Below, piece by piece: positions 1 through 8,586 of a stretch of 64,000 bases of DNA (the stretch's first letter is position 1; each line of letters begins with the position of its first letter). The position numbers and the translations under genes are program-made. Source of the stretch: Sediminibacillus terrae (GTDB lineage: Bacteria > Bacillota > Bacilli > Bacillales > Amphibacillaceae). Where the stretch lies: the NCBI RefSeq assembly GCF_009602435.1, contig NZ_VZDQ01000024.1, positions 372,001 to 436,000 on the forward strand, written 5' to 3'. The notes under the pieces were generated by a model. That model worked only from the letters and a program-made list of their open reading frames with translations. It did not search any database and was not told the origin of the DNA.

Positions 1-473
<473 letters not shown>

Positions 474-485
474 TCATATTTCCTT

Positions 486-935
486 CTACTTCGCCTTCCG
501 TTTCCTGCCTGCTTTTTTTATCACCTGGTTGATTACTTCAGAAAACACAAGCCCAATGGCAATCGCTCCTGAAATCAATCCCGCTTTTGCAGCCAGTTGG
601 ACCCCTGCATTATAGTCATTCTCCACGAGATTGCGCATGGCGTCATAAGCCAGTCCACCTGGTACCAGCGGAATGATGCCAGAAACGTTGAAAATGATTA
701 CAGGTGTTTTATAATATTTTGCACATACTTTGCTTAACCCGCCGACCAAAAATGCACCTGCTAGTGTTGCCGGGACTGCATCGGTCCCCTCGGATGCCAA
801 TCCATAATACAGTACCCAGCCAAGCATCCCGACCAATCCGCATTGTATCAATGCTTTGCGGGGTGCGTTGAAAAGCACGCCGAAGCCGGCGGCTGCTATA
901 AAGCTGGTGATCAGCTGTTCTCCCATACCATCCAA
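486..935 (-). CDS. Threonine/serine exporter family, small subunit (ThrE C-terminal-type, YjjB-like)
   Basis: A 149-residue integral membrane protein with four to five hydrophobic segments, matching the DUF3815/ThrE_2 type that corresponds to the C-terminal membrane half of ThrE amino-acid exporters. Recognisable parts are the motif IPLVPGGLAYDAMRN near residues 89-103 and a basic tail KKAGRKRKAK. It follows the larger partner gene with a 9-base gap, so the two are co-transcribed and probably assemble as a split two-subunit exporter at the cell membrane. The substrate (threonine, serine or other small molecules) is inferred from the family only. Confidence 0.85.
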   Translation of the reverse strand: MDGMGEQLITSFIAAAGFGVLFNAPRKALIQCGLVGMLGWVLYYGLASEGTDAVPATLAGAFLVGGLSKVCAKYYKTPVIIFNVSGIIPLVPGGLAYDAMRNLVENDYNAGVQLAAKAGLISGAIAIGLVFSEVINQVIKKAGRKRKAK

Positions 936-944
936 ACCTTTCTA

Positions 945-1697
945 TCAAACAAATGAAATTCCGACAGCGATCCCAGCACCGATGGCACATGCTGTCAGCA
1001 GCGCCTCTGCACCTTTGGATAAGCCGGCAACGAGATGCCCGGCCATCAAATCGCGGACAGCGTTGGTGATCAATAAACCTGGTACCAGCGGCATGACAGC
1101 CCCAATGATTATTTTATCCATTTCAGCGCCAAGCTGGAGGTGAATAAACAGAAGGGACAACAGACCGATAATCACAGATGCCAGAAACTCAGCAAAAAAG
1201 CGGATTTCCACCCAATCATGAAATCTTTCCATTGCCAAATAGCCGGCAGCACCGGCCAACATCGCCGGTACAAAATCAAGCCAGCTCCCATCAAACATGA
1301 TTGCAAAGCAGCCGCTTACCAGTGCCGCTGCAATCACTTGGAAGAAGAGCGAAAAGCTATAACTGTCCAAATCGGTTTGTTTCAGCTGATCATTTGCTTC
1401 CGCCATGGAAAGCTCGCCGTTTGTAACCTGCCGCGATATACTGTTGACAATGGCTATTTTATGCAAGTCCGTCGAGCGTTCGGAAATCCGCATGAAATTG
1501 GTCGGGTCCGTTCCGTCTATGGAAAAGATAATGCCTGTGGGAGTTACATAGCTTTGAGAGGCAGTCTTTCCGAATGAAGCAGCAATCCGCTGCATGGTAT
1601 CCTCGACGCGGTGTGTTTCTGCCCCGCTTTGCAGCATGATTTTCCCTGCCAGCAGGCAGACACTCGTAATACTTGGCGGTGTTGATTTTACATCCAT
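945..1697 (-). CDS. Threonine/serine exporter family, large subunit (DUF1212, YjjP-like)
   Basis: About 250 residues. The N-terminal cytoplasmic part contains LLAGKIMLQSGAETHRVEDT (about residues 17-36), a hallmark of the ThrE/YjjP family, followed by several transmembrane helices and a second MPLVPGLLITNAVRDLM motif, mirrored in the small subunit. Two in-frame ATGs exist (1703 and 1697); the second gives the better spacing to the GGAGAAG ribosome site. A TATAAT-type promoter lies immediately upstream. With the downstream gene it forms a two-gene operon encoding a split ThrE-type exporter. The exported solute is not determined by sequence. Confidence 0.87.
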   Translation of the reverse strand: MDVKSTPPSITSVCLLAGKIMLQSGAETHRVEDTMQRIAASFGKTASQSYVTPTGIIFSIDGTDPTNFMRISERSTDLHKIAIVNSISRQVTNGELSMAEANDQLKQTDLDSYSFSLFFQVIAAALVSGCFAIMFDGSWLDFVPAMLAGAAGYLAMERFHDWVEIRFFAEFLASVIIGLLSLLFIHLQLGAEMDKIIIGAVMPLVPGLLITNAVRDLMAGHLVAGLSKGAEALLTACAIGAGIAVGISFV

Positions 1698-1729
1698 ATC
1701 CATCTTCTCCGTAATCAGCTTATATTGGT

Positions 1730-1759
1730 ATTATAAGAGCAAATACTGACGAAAAACAA
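1730..1759 (-). promoter_or_regulatory. Candidate sigma-A promoter of the ThrE-type operon
   Basis: On the minus strand a TTGTTT (-35-like) is followed after 18 bases by a perfect TATAAT. It sits about 35 bases before the start of the large subunit gene. The rest of the roughly 310-base gap up to the toxin-antitoxin genes is AT-rich and shows no gene. Confidence 0.45.
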
Positions 1760-1976
1760 TGACAACGGACTGCTTTTCCATAGCCGGGAATAAAGAATGT
1801 CATTTTCGGCATCCTGGTACCTGATCAGAGAGACTCAAAGCTTCATATGATTACTGGATAAGATATCAAAGCAATTAAATAACGAAGTTTTTTTATATCC
1901 ATATAATCCCCTTTTTATAATCATCGCCAACTACCAATTCACATATTATCATATTTTTTCTAACACGCTTTTATGT

Positions 1977-2002
1977 GTTATAATAGTTATAACAATTATA
2001 AC
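1977..2002 (+). promoter_or_regulatory. Promoter/operator of the AbrB-Doc module
   Basis: Three copies of a GTTATAA-type motif are packed here: GTTATAA at 1977-1983, GTTATAAC at 1986-1993 and an inverted TTATAAC at 1996-2002. The last two form a near-palindrome GTTATAA-CAA-TTATAAC. A TATAAT -10 box (1979-1984) is embedded in the first copy. The arrangement fits autoregulation by the AbrB-type antitoxin encoded 15 bases downstream; this role is inferred. Confidence 0.5.
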
Positions 2003-2016
2003 AAGGATGTGATCTT

Positions 2017-2268
2017 TTGGAACAATTCGATAGAAAAGTTACTAAGATTGGAAATAGTCTTGGCATTACCCTCCCCACTGAATTACTTAAACAAGTTGGT
2101 TTAGCCCAGGGAGATGATATCCAAGTTGAAGTTAAAGATGGAAAAATTGTGTTGAGAAAAAAAGAACAGATAACACTTCCTGAAGGCGTTGATGCTGAAT
2201 TCATGGATGTTTTAAATGACGTCATAAAAGAGCATGACAAGGCATTTAAAGGGTTAGTAGATAGATGA
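2017..2268 (+). CDS. AbrB/MazE-type antitoxin
   Basis: An 83-residue protein with a SpoVT/AbrB swapped-hairpin DNA-binding domain at the N-terminus: VTKIGNSLGITLPTELLKQV followed by GDDIQVEVKDGKIVLRK. The C-terminal 30 residues are acidic/helical (VDAEFMDVLNDVIKEHDKAF), as expected for a toxin-binding tail. The start is a TTG after AAGGATGTGATC. The stop overlaps the toxin start (ATGA), giving translational coupling. It should bind DNA at the repeats just upstream and neutralise the Doc-type toxin. The pair sits in DNA visibly more AT-rich than the surrounding genes, consistent with acquisition by transfer. Confidence 0.9.
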   Translation: MEQFDRKVTKIGNSLGITLPTELLKQVGLAQGDDIQVEVKDGKIVLRKKEQITLPEGVDAEFMDVLNDVIKEHDKAFKGLVDR

Positions 2269-2666
2269 TGTGTGAAGTCATTTATTTAACGACAAATCAA
2301 GTTATCGCTATTAATACCGTTCAAATTCGACTATATTCCCCTGCTGAGCCAACTGGAGTTAAAGATCCAAAATTACTTGACTCAGCTTTAAATCGTCCTA
2401 AACAATCAGTGTTTGGTAGTGACGCTTATCCTACAATTTATGAAAAAGCAGCTGCACTTTTCGAATCAATTGCAAAAAACCACGCTTTTCATAATGCGAA
2501 TAAACGAACGGCTTTAGCTTCATTAATTGTTTTCCTGAAAATAAACCATCATCTTTGGACGATGGGAATTGAAGAAGAACAAGATTTCATAGTTGATGTT
2601 GTTAATCATAAATTCACGTTTGAAGAAATAGTTTCAACGATTAAAAATCATACAGAAAGACTTTAA
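2265..2666 (+). CDS. doc: Doc-type (death-on-curing, Fic fold) toxin
   Basis: 133 residues with the Fic/Doc active-site signature HAFHNANKRTAL at about residues 73-84, matching HxFx(N/D)xNKR of Doc kinases. In the Doc family this site phosphorylates elongation factor Tu and stops translation; Fic relatives AMPylate. The upstream part also keeps the Doc-like LLDSALNRPKQSVFG stretch. The start ATG overlaps the antitoxin stop by four bases; a second in-frame ATG follows directly. Pairing with an AbrB-type rather than Phd-type antitoxin is a known alternative. All catalytic positions are present, so the toxin looks intact. Confidence 0.92.
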   Translation: MMCEVIYLTTNQVIAINTVQIRLYSPAEPTGVKDPKLLDSALNRPKQSVFGSDAYPTIYEKAAALFESIAKNHAFHNANKRTALASLIVFLKINHHLWTMGIEEEQDFIVDVVNHKFTFEEIVSTIKNHTERL

Positions 2667-2809
2667 ATCGATTCCCGATTTAATTTGAGAATGGACTTTT
2701 AAAGTTTTTACAGGAAGTCTGTATTCCAGAAACACCTCCATTAGCACAGTAGAAAAAACCTTATTCTTGCCTAGTTTTCCTGAATCCATAAAAGGTACGT
2801 GATGAACGA

Positions 2810-3262
2810 TTAGCAAGTCTTATGTTTATATGCATTTATTATTGGTAAATCAGGCGGACTAATATTAGAAGGAAGTTCAGTCAAATTAAAAAACTTTAAT
2901 TCTTGAACTTCATTTTCTTCTCTTCTTAATCCTCCCTCATAGTCCCTGCATATGTAAGCTGTCACCACATTATATACTTCATCTCCATGAGGATATTTAT
3001 AGTAAAAATCTTGTCCTGAAAAGACATTGAATAAAATTAATTGATTTGCTGTCAAACCAGTCTCTTCAAATAATTCCCTTTTAGCTACTTCTTCTAACGT
3101 TTCTCCAATCTCTAACGAGCCTCCAGCTAATCCCCAACAATGATTGTCCTTACGAAGTTGTAATAATAACTCACCATTTTCATTTACAAGAATTACACAG
3201 GCACCAGTCATAATTAAAGGGCGACTACCCACTATTTTCCTTAAATCCATAATATATCCCAT
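2810..3262 (-). CDS. NUDIX hydrolase
   Basis: 150 residues from the ATG at 3262, which is preceded by GGAGGAAGTT; the reading frame is open further upstream but lacks another good ribosome site. The Nudix box is complete: GGSLEIGETLEEVAKRELFE followed by ETGL (GX5EX7REUXEEXGU), preceded by WGLAGG. Such enzymes hydrolyse nucleoside diphosphates linked to another moiety. The YHGDEVYNVVTAY-like strand arrangement fits the small MutT/ADP-ribose pyrophosphatase-type members, but the substrate is unknown. The gene is AT-rich like the adjacent toxin-antitoxin genes and converges on them. Confidence 0.9.
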   Translation of the reverse strand: MGYIMDLRKIVGSRPLIMTGACVILVNENGELLLQLRKDNHCWGLAGGSLEIGETLEEVAKRELFEETGLTANQLILFNVFSGQDFYYKYPHGDEVYNVVTAYICRDYEGGLRREENEVQELKFFNLTELPSNISPPDLPIINAYKHKTC

Positions 3263-3310
3263 AACTTCCTCCGATTTTGTGCTTACCTTTACTTCCACAT
3301 AAAAAGCCAC

Positions 3311-3729
3311 TAATCCTGCTTGGATCAGTAGCTGGTTTTCTTTAATATTGCATCGTTACTTTTAGTGAAGACAATCACAAAGACGCCAAAAAGAAAAAGA
3401 CAGCAGTGAAATTTTGATTCCTTACTGGTTGGCTTGAAATAGGAAAGAATTTAGCATTTGATAAACGAGTAGAACAAATGCCTATTTCAGCGTGTCAAAT
3501 GTCTAACTACACAACGGTTGAGATGTTGCGGAGTGCATAAAAAGAGACCTCGTAATAGAGGTCAATAAATTGCTTTTGTACTGTAATATACCCATCGTCT
3601 TTAAGTCTTGTAATTTCAGTGGATTTCTTTACTCCGCAGGTGGATATTTTTGGAACCCCACTTTCTAAAAATCTTCTTTTACCTTAACAAGCCCTTTATG
3701 GCTTTTTGATTAAAAAAATAAAAAACCGG
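3311..3729. other. Intergenic stretch with decayed coding remnants
   Basis: No intact gene is seen. Short open stretches without starts are present: on the plus strand about 3420-3540, ending LRSA-stop, and on the minus strand about 3685-3510, reading GVKKSTEITRLKDDGYITV. They look like leftovers of deleted genes, but I do not recognise the families. Confidence 0.3.
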
Positions 3730-3760
3730 TTGACTCTCACGTTACGTGATAGCTTATCGT
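3730..3760 (+). promoter_or_regulatory. MerR-type promoter with 19-bp spacer
   Basis: TTGACT (3730-3735) and TATCGT (3755-3760) are separated by 19 bases, the over-long spacing typical of promoters activated by MerR proteins. The spacer holds the dyad CTCACG-TTA-CGTGAT. It lies 25 bases before the MerR gene, so autoregulation is likely. Confidence 0.75.
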
Positions 3761-3785
3761 TACAAAGGAAGGGAGGTTTTAAGCC

Positions 3786-4529
3786 ATGGGAATGACAGTA
3801 AAACAAGTCGCCGATCTAGTCGGAATCAGTGTGCGCACACTCCATCATTATGATGAAATCGGATTGCTGCCTCCATCTGACATATCTTCCGGAGGGTACA
3901 GAATCTATTCCGACAAGGATTTAGAGCAGCTCCAACAAATTCTCTTTTATAAGGAACTCGGATTTTCTTTAAAGCGGATCAGTGAAATAGTAAACGCCCC
4001 TTCCTTCAACCGCCAAGAAGCCCTGGAGACCCAGCATAGCATGCTGCTGGAAAAAAGGCGCCGGCTCGATAACATGATTGCATTGGTCGCACAGACAATT
4101 CAATCAGCAAAAGGAGAGATTGAAATGACGAATGAAGAAAAGTTTGCCGGGTTTGATTTCAGCCAAAACCCTTATGAGCAAGAAGCACGGGATCGATGGG
4201 GAAATAAGGCCGTCGATGACTCGAAGCAAAAAATCGGAAACATGACGAAAGAAGAGCAGCAGGCTCTGGGTGAAGAAATGAATAAGATTTACCGGTGCCT
4301 TGCCGGCTTACGCCACCAAGACCCTGCATCAGATGAAGCACAGACTGCTATTGGAGACTGGTTCCATTTGTTGAACAGGATGGGCAGCTATTCGCCCGAT
4401 GCCTTCAAGGGGCTGGGCCAAATGTATGTCGACGATGAGCGGTTCACGAAAAACATCGACCGGTTCGGACCGGGCCTTGCCATATTCATGCGGGATGCCA
4501 TGGCGGTTTTTGCCGACAACCGCAAATGA
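3786..4529 (+). CDS. MerR family regulator with TipAS drug-binding domain (Mta/TipAL-like)
   Basis: 247 residues. Residues 1-70 form the MerR winged helix (VKQVADLVGISVRTLHHYDE, then GYRIYSDKDLEQLQQILFYK), residues about 75-115 a long dimerisation helix, and residues 120-247 a TipAS-type antibiotic-recognition domain (FDFSQNPYEQEARDRWG ... GLGQMYVDDERFTKNIDRFG). Relatives such as TipAL and Mta bind peptide antibiotics or drugs and activate multidrug genes. The ribosome site GGGAGG fits the ATG at 3786. The only obvious target in view is its own promoter; the frameshifted MATE pump nearby is on the other strand. Confidence 0.9.
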   Translation: MGMTVKQVADLVGISVRTLHHYDEIGLLPPSDISSGGYRIYSDKDLEQLQQILFYKELGFSLKRISEIVNAPSFNRQEALETQHSMLLEKRRRLDNMIALVAQTIQSAKGEIEMTNEEKFAGFDFSQNPYEQEARDRWGNKAVDDSKQKIGNMTKEEQQALGEEMNKIYRCLAGLRHQDPASDEAQTAIGDWFHLLNRMGSYSPDAFKGLGQMYVDDERFTKNIDRFGPGLAIFMRDAMAVFADNRK

Positions 4530-4539
4530 TCAGTAATGA

Positions 4540-4577
4540 AAACCCAGGTGCCATGAAGGGACCTGGGTTTCTTTTTT
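4540..4577. terminator. Bidirectional intrinsic terminator
   Basis: Ten-base stem AAACCCAGGT / ACCTGGGTTT followed by CTTTTTT. It ends the MerR gene and can also serve the convergent flavin reductase gene. Confidence 0.85.
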
Positions 4578-4622
4578 CTGTTTGCATATTACGTTTTTTT
4601 CTTCACATTGTGAACGGCATCT

Positions 4623-5240
4623 TCATGTTGTTTCATGTGAATCACGAGAAGCGCCCTTCCGTCCGGGAAGCACAAAGAAATCATCGATATGCGTATAATC
4701 ACCCGCCATACGCCCAATCACCTTTAATGCTTCCGGATCCACTTTATCTTTTTCCATATATACTTCATCCTGGATATGGAAACAAACCAGCCTGCCCAGC
4801 ACGAGACTGTTGCTTCCGATATCGATGATACGATCGAGCTCACATTCCATTTGAACAGGAGCAACTACAACGCGCGGAGGACTTACCTTCTCACCCGGAA
4901 CGGCTGCAAGGCCGGTTATCGAGAATTCGTCCGTTTCAGGAGGATGTGCTTTGCTTGTTTCATGCATTTGATTGGCAAGCTGTTCATTGACAATGTTGAC
5001 GACAAATGCTTTTGTAGTCCGGACATTTTCCAGCGTGTCCTTTACTCTTCCTGATCCACCGACAGAAAAACAAAGGGTGATCGGGTCCATGGAAGCCACG
5101 GTGAAAAAGCTGAAAGGTGCCAAATTGGGGATGCCTTCTTCATTGTTTGTCGACACCCAGGCAATCGGACGTGGAACTACCGCTCCCTTGACCAGCTTGC
5201 TCATGTCTCGTTCTGTAAATTGCGATTGCTCAATTTTCAT
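4623..5240 (-). CDS. Flavin reductase-like, FMN-binding split-barrel protein
   Basis: 205 residues from the ATG at 5240, preceded by GAGGGAG. The N-terminal part VVPRPIAWVSTNNEEGIPNL and APFSFFTVASMDPITLCFSV is the standard opening of the DIM6/NTAB flavin-reductase domain (PF01613), including the FMN phosphate-contact region. The C-terminal GRMAGDYTHIDDFF also fits. These proteins bind FMN and either reduce it for partner oxygenases or act on quinone/aromatic substrates; the actual role is unknown. The start overlaps the end of the upstream MATE gene by 11 bases, so they share a transcript. Confidence 0.85.
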   Translation of the reverse strand: MKIEQSQFTERDMSKLVKGAVVPRPIAWVSTNNEEGIPNLAPFSFFTVASMDPITLCFSVGGSGRVKDTLENVRTTKAFVVNIVNEQLANQMHETSKAHPPETDEFSITGLAAVPGEKVSPPRVVVAPVQMECELDRIIDIGSNSLVLGRLVCFHIQDEVYMEKDKVDPEALKVIGRMAGDYTHIDDFFVLPGRKGASRDSHETT

Positions 5241-6608
5241 CCCTATTCTCCCTCGTCTTTTGACTGTCTTCCTTATTCTGGAACAGTTTTTTCTCCCGCC
5301 ATTTTCCATAGCGGTAATAAAGGAAAGCAAACAAGCTGCTGATAACGAAACTTATACCCATTCCAAAGGCGATACCGGTTTCCCCTAGTAGTTCCGAACA
5401 TAAGTAGGTCAGCGGATAACGCAACACCCAGAAAGAGATAATATTCAGGATAAGCACCTGATACATGGCCCCTGCTGCACGTACCGTTCCATTCAGGATA
5501 AAATTGATTCCCAAAAAAGGATAAAAGAAAGCAACGATGCGTAAATAGTGACTGCCGAATTGCACCGGTCCTGGCTCCTGAATAAACAATTTGATAGCGA
5601 CTTCAGCCATTATCACCAGCAACAGGGCCAACAGAAGCATGATTCCCAAGTTATACAACAGCCCGTATGTTGTAATTTTGCTAACCCGGTCCCATTTGCG
5701 TACGCCGATGTTTTGTCCGGCCATGCTGTTGACAGCCGTTCCAACGCTTGGGCAGGAAGCATGATGACACTGTCCAGGCGCTGAGCAGCGCTGAAGCCTG
5801 CGACCACCGCTTCTCCATGAGATGTCACCACACTCATGATCGCCGCCACTCCAGCAGATATGACCGACATCTGCAATCCCGAAGGTACGCCAAGATTCAA
5901 TATCAACAGTACTTCTTCCCGTTTTGGCAGTTTAGGGACAGTGAATGGCACGAGTTGATGCTTACGTACATAATAAATGCCATATAAAAAAGCGCTTCCC
6001 TGGGACAGAATGGTTGCATAAGCAGCCCCATCCACTCCTAATCCAAACCCGCTGATCAACAGTGGATCCAAAAAAATATTCAAGACTACTGCAATCGTGA
6101 CGAATCGAAGCGGAGTCCGGCTGTCTCCAACCGCTCGCAGTACGGTGCCAATGAAGTTATACCCCAATAAGAAAAGGATACCGAGCGCATTGATCCGCAA
6201 GTATGTGACTGCTTCTCCCATCATGGCCTCCGGAGTGCCGAGCAAACCCAATATTGTCTCGGCGAAAAGGAAACCTACGATTCCCAGGAAAATGGCCATG
6301 GCCGTCAGCACTACAACAAAAGCATTGAGATAACGCTTCAATCCCTCTTCATTGTCTTTTCCTTTTTGCTGGGACAGAATCGTCAGAGTGGCATTATTTA
6401 TTCCGATAATAAAAGATAAGATAGTAAAGATGACCGTACTGGAAACGGCGACCGCGCCTAACGCATTTCCACCGAGCAAGTTTCCCACCCACAAACTGTC
6501 CGTAAACTGATACGAAACCTGCAGCAGGTTGGTGAAAATGATCGGAGCCGAAAACGCCAGCATCTGTTTCACTATGTTACCTTCCGTAAAATCTTGTTGT
6601 CTGCTCAA
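5230..6608 (-). pseudogene. MATE family efflux transporter, disrupted by one frameshift
   Basis: Two adjoining reading frames together make one complete MATE protein of about 455 residues. The first (TTG start at 6608, GGGAG ribosome site) covers the N-terminal two thirds with VGNLLGGNALGAVAVSS and a PSGLQMSVISAGVAAIM half-repeat; after MLPAQAL the frame is lost. The continuation NSMAGQNIGVRKWDRV runs in the next frame to 5230. The break is at about 5740-5743, where a run of C residues is one base short. MATE pumps expel drugs using Na+ or H+ gradients. This may be a genuine recent mutation, a phase-variable run, or a sequence error; everything else in the gene looks intact. Confidence 0.88.
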
Positions 6609-6643
6609 TAGTAAGACTCCCTTAGCTCGTCTTTCTCCTCATC

Positions 6644-6658
6644 TTATCACGGTGATAA
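6644..6658. promoter_or_regulatory. Palindromic operator candidate TTATCAC-G-GTGATAA
   Basis: A perfect 7-1-7 inverted repeat about 36 bases upstream of the MATE start and about 150 bases upstream of the divergent fbpA gene. The position suits a repressor site in the MATE promoter. It does not match the Fur consensus well, and the binding protein is unknown. Confidence 0.4.
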
Positions 6659-6809
6659 CAGAAAATCATGAAGCATGGCTTGGCAGTGGGAAAGAATACA
6701 CAAAACCTATCGAGGATCAGAAACCATGTAAGGTTTTCTCACCGAACTGCTGTCAGTTCGAACAGCATCTTTTAAAATAAGGATATATTAACGACGAAGG
6801 AGCGCTGAA

Positions 6810-7025
6810 ATGGCTTTTTTGAGAGAAGCGGTCGACAAACAAAAGCGGGCAATGATCCAACAGTTGGTAGTTGAAGGACTAATCAGTATCGATGACCGGG
6901 ACATCTATCAAAAAACGATCAGTGAACTGGCGGATGAGTATGCGGATGTTGCAGCTGTTTCCCAATTGACCAGAAAAGCTGCAGAGAAAAATACCAGGCG
7001 AAAAGGAGTATCGATCCATGATTGA
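6810..7025 (+). CDS. FbpA-family small protein (Fur-regulated basic protein family)
   Basis: 71 residues: FLREAVDKQKRAMIQQLVVE, then GLISIDDRDIYQKTISELAD, ending in a basic tail KNTRRKGVSIHD. This is the pattern of the Fur-regulated basic protein A family (PF13076). In Bacillus subtilis FbpA works with the FsrA small RNA in the iron-sparing response, so a role in RNA-mediated post-transcriptional control under iron limitation is plausible. The ribosome site GAAGGAGCGCTGAA precedes the ATG. I found no convincing Fur box upstream, so iron control here is only inferred. Its end overlaps the next small gene by 8 bases. Confidence 0.75.
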   Translation: MAFLREAVDKQKRAMIQQLVVEGLISIDDRDIYQKTISELADEYADVAAVSQLTRKAAEKNTRRKGVSIHD

Positions 7026-7155
7026 TCAGGAGGCAGTGGACTTAGCAAAAAAGATCGTCGAGCTTGATTTGAAAAGGGATGAAACATGGGAGAACTTGGC
7101 TGCCCTTGCCGGAGATAAAGCGCATGAGTTACTGCGCAGAGTCCAGAACAGCTAA
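7018..7155 (+). CDS. 45-residue protein overlapping fbpA
   Basis: ATG at 7018 lies inside the end of the FbpA-type gene, downstream of AAAAGGAGTATCGATCC, a good ribosome site. The product MIDQEAVDLAKKIVELDLKR ... ALAGDKAHELLRRVQNS is a charged, probably helical 45-residue protein. No family is recognised. The overlap implies translational coupling and a joint function with the FbpA-type protein, perhaps as a second small regulator of the iron response (inference). Confidence 0.7.
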   Translation: MIDQEAVDLAKKIVELDLKRDETWENLAALAGDKAHELLRRVQNS

Positions 7156-7191
7156 ACATTAAAAACGACTAAGACAAAGGCGCACACCCAA

Positions 7192-7254
7192 AACAGAAAA
7201 ACCGGACAATCATTCGAAAACCCCCAGCATTCGAACTTGTTCGGTTTTTCTGTT
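7192..7254. terminator. Intrinsic terminator after the fbpA-type pair
   Basis: A long stem, AACAGAAAAACCG...ACAA paired with TTGT...CGGTTTTTCTGTT. The T-rich arm ends the upstream plus-strand transcript; it can also act for the convergent M20 gene. Confidence 0.75.
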
Positions 7255-7363
7255 GTAATTATTCGTATAACGAAAAATGAACTGAAATAGCAGGCGGAGT
7301 ACTACCGCTATCTGATAAATGTTTTTTCCAAGTGAATGTATGTTATGTCCCGACCCTCACTTT

Positions 7364-8569
7364 TCATAGCTGCCTTTGTAAAAATTTGTGAGTCGCTCCG
7401 GTTAATAATGCAACACCAAGCGGCAGCACCTCTTCATTCAAGGTGAAGTTGGGACTGTGAAGAGGAAAGTTTTCCTTGTCCTTCCATCCGCATCCCAAGA
7501 ACGCCATGGCACTGGGCAACTCACTCGCAATGTGACTGAAATCTTCCCCTCCCATGCCATAAGGGGCTTCATAAATTTCTTGATCAGGGAAAAGAGTCTG
7601 AGCAGTTTCCTTCCATAACTCCACCAGTTTTCCATCATTGGACAGAGCCGGCTCACCGTTTTCAATATGCAACTGATAAGAGCCACCAAAAAGCCGTGCA
7701 GAAGCGGCAACGGCCTCCAACTCCTCGACAAGCTGTCGCCTTATCCTTTCTGTATAGGCCCGCACCGTCCCCTTGATCGTCACCTGATCGGGAATGACAT
7801 TAAAAGCAGTCCCGCCACTTATACTTCCTACACTAACGGCGGCAACTCCGAGCGGATCGATTCTTCGGCTGATCAATCCATATAGTCCTTGCAGCACACT
7901 AGTCGCAATCCACACCGGGTCGATTGTCTGGTGCGGGTAGCCGGCATGCCCGCCATTTCCTTGGATTGTCAGGAAAAAGTTATCAACACTGGCCATGCTC
8001 GGTCCAGCATTCACTTGCAGGTCCCCTGTATTTCGCCAAGGACACATATGAAGAGCAAGGGCGCCCTCTACATCTTCGAGCACTCCCGCCTCCAGAAAGT
8101 AAGGTGCACCGGTCAAGCCATGGTCATCGGTATCTTCCTCTGCAGGTTGAAACAGGAATTTGATCGTTCCATTGGGAAGCAATCCAGCATGAAAATCTTC
8201 CGTAAGCAGTCGCGCAGCGCCGAGCAAAATTGCCGTATGTGCGTCATGACCGCATGCATGCATCACGCCATCAATAGCCGAAGCGAAAGGAAGTCCGGTT
8301 GTTTCCTGAATCGGCAATGCATCCATGTCAGCACGTAAAGCGAGGACGGGACCGGCTCCATTTTTCAATACGGCCACAATCCCGTAACCGGCAATTCCTT
8401 TTTGTATTTCGATTCCTTGCAGTTCTTCCAAACGGGCAGCCACAAACGCACTCGTCCTCTCTTCCTGAAAACTAAGTTCCGGAAATTGATGCAAATAACG
8501 CCGCCATTCGATTAGTTCCTGCTTTATCCCTGCCGCCCGTTCTTTAAGTTTCTCCTCATAATCAGGCAT
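7364..8569 (-). CDS. M20 family amidohydrolase (N-acyl-amino-acid deacylase type)
   Basis: 401 residues from the ATG at 8569; an upstream TTG in frame overlaps the preceding gene's stop but has no better ribosome site. The metal site is visible: ADMDALPIQE, MHACGHDAHTAILLG and FQPAEE, plus the distal PYGMGGEDFSHIAS and a GNGGHAGYPHQTIDP lid region. These dinuclear metal enzymes remove acyl groups from N-acyl amino acids. It is the third gene of an operon with a DoeA-like ectoine hydrolase and a PLP enzyme. DoeA releases N-acetyl-diaminobutyrate, so deacetylation of that compound is an attractive role (inference). Confidence 0.9.
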   Translation of the reverse strand: MPDYEEKLKERAAGIKQELIEWRRYLHQFPELSFQEERTSAFVAARLEELQGIEIQKGIAGYGIVAVLKNGAGPVLALRADMDALPIQETTGLPFASAIDGVMHACGHDAHTAILLGAARLLTEDFHAGLLPNGTIKFLFQPAEEDTDDHGLTGAPYFLEAGVLEDVEGALALHMCPWRNTGDLQVNAGPSMASVDNFFLTIQGNGGHAGYPHQTIDPVWIATSVLQGLYGLISRRIDPLGVAAVSVGSISGGTAFNVIPDQVTIKGTVRAYTERIRRQLVEELEAVAASARLFGGSYQLHIENGEPALSNDGKLVELWKETAQTLFPDQEIYEAPYGMGGEDFSHIASELPSAMAFLGCGWKDKENFPLHSPNFTLNEEVLPLGVALLTGATHKFLQRQL

Positions 8570-8586
8570 TCCTGCCCACCTCTCCC

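Noticed and set aside
2634-2816. 60-residue minus-strand open frame between doc and the NUDIX gene
   Set aside because: It overlaps the doc 3' end, has no ribosome site and matches no family I recognise; it may be decayed sequence.
6659-6809. Fur box expected upstream of the FbpA-type gene
   Set aside because: TGATAACAGAAAATCATGA has only one good half-site and does not fit the 7-1-7 Fur consensus.
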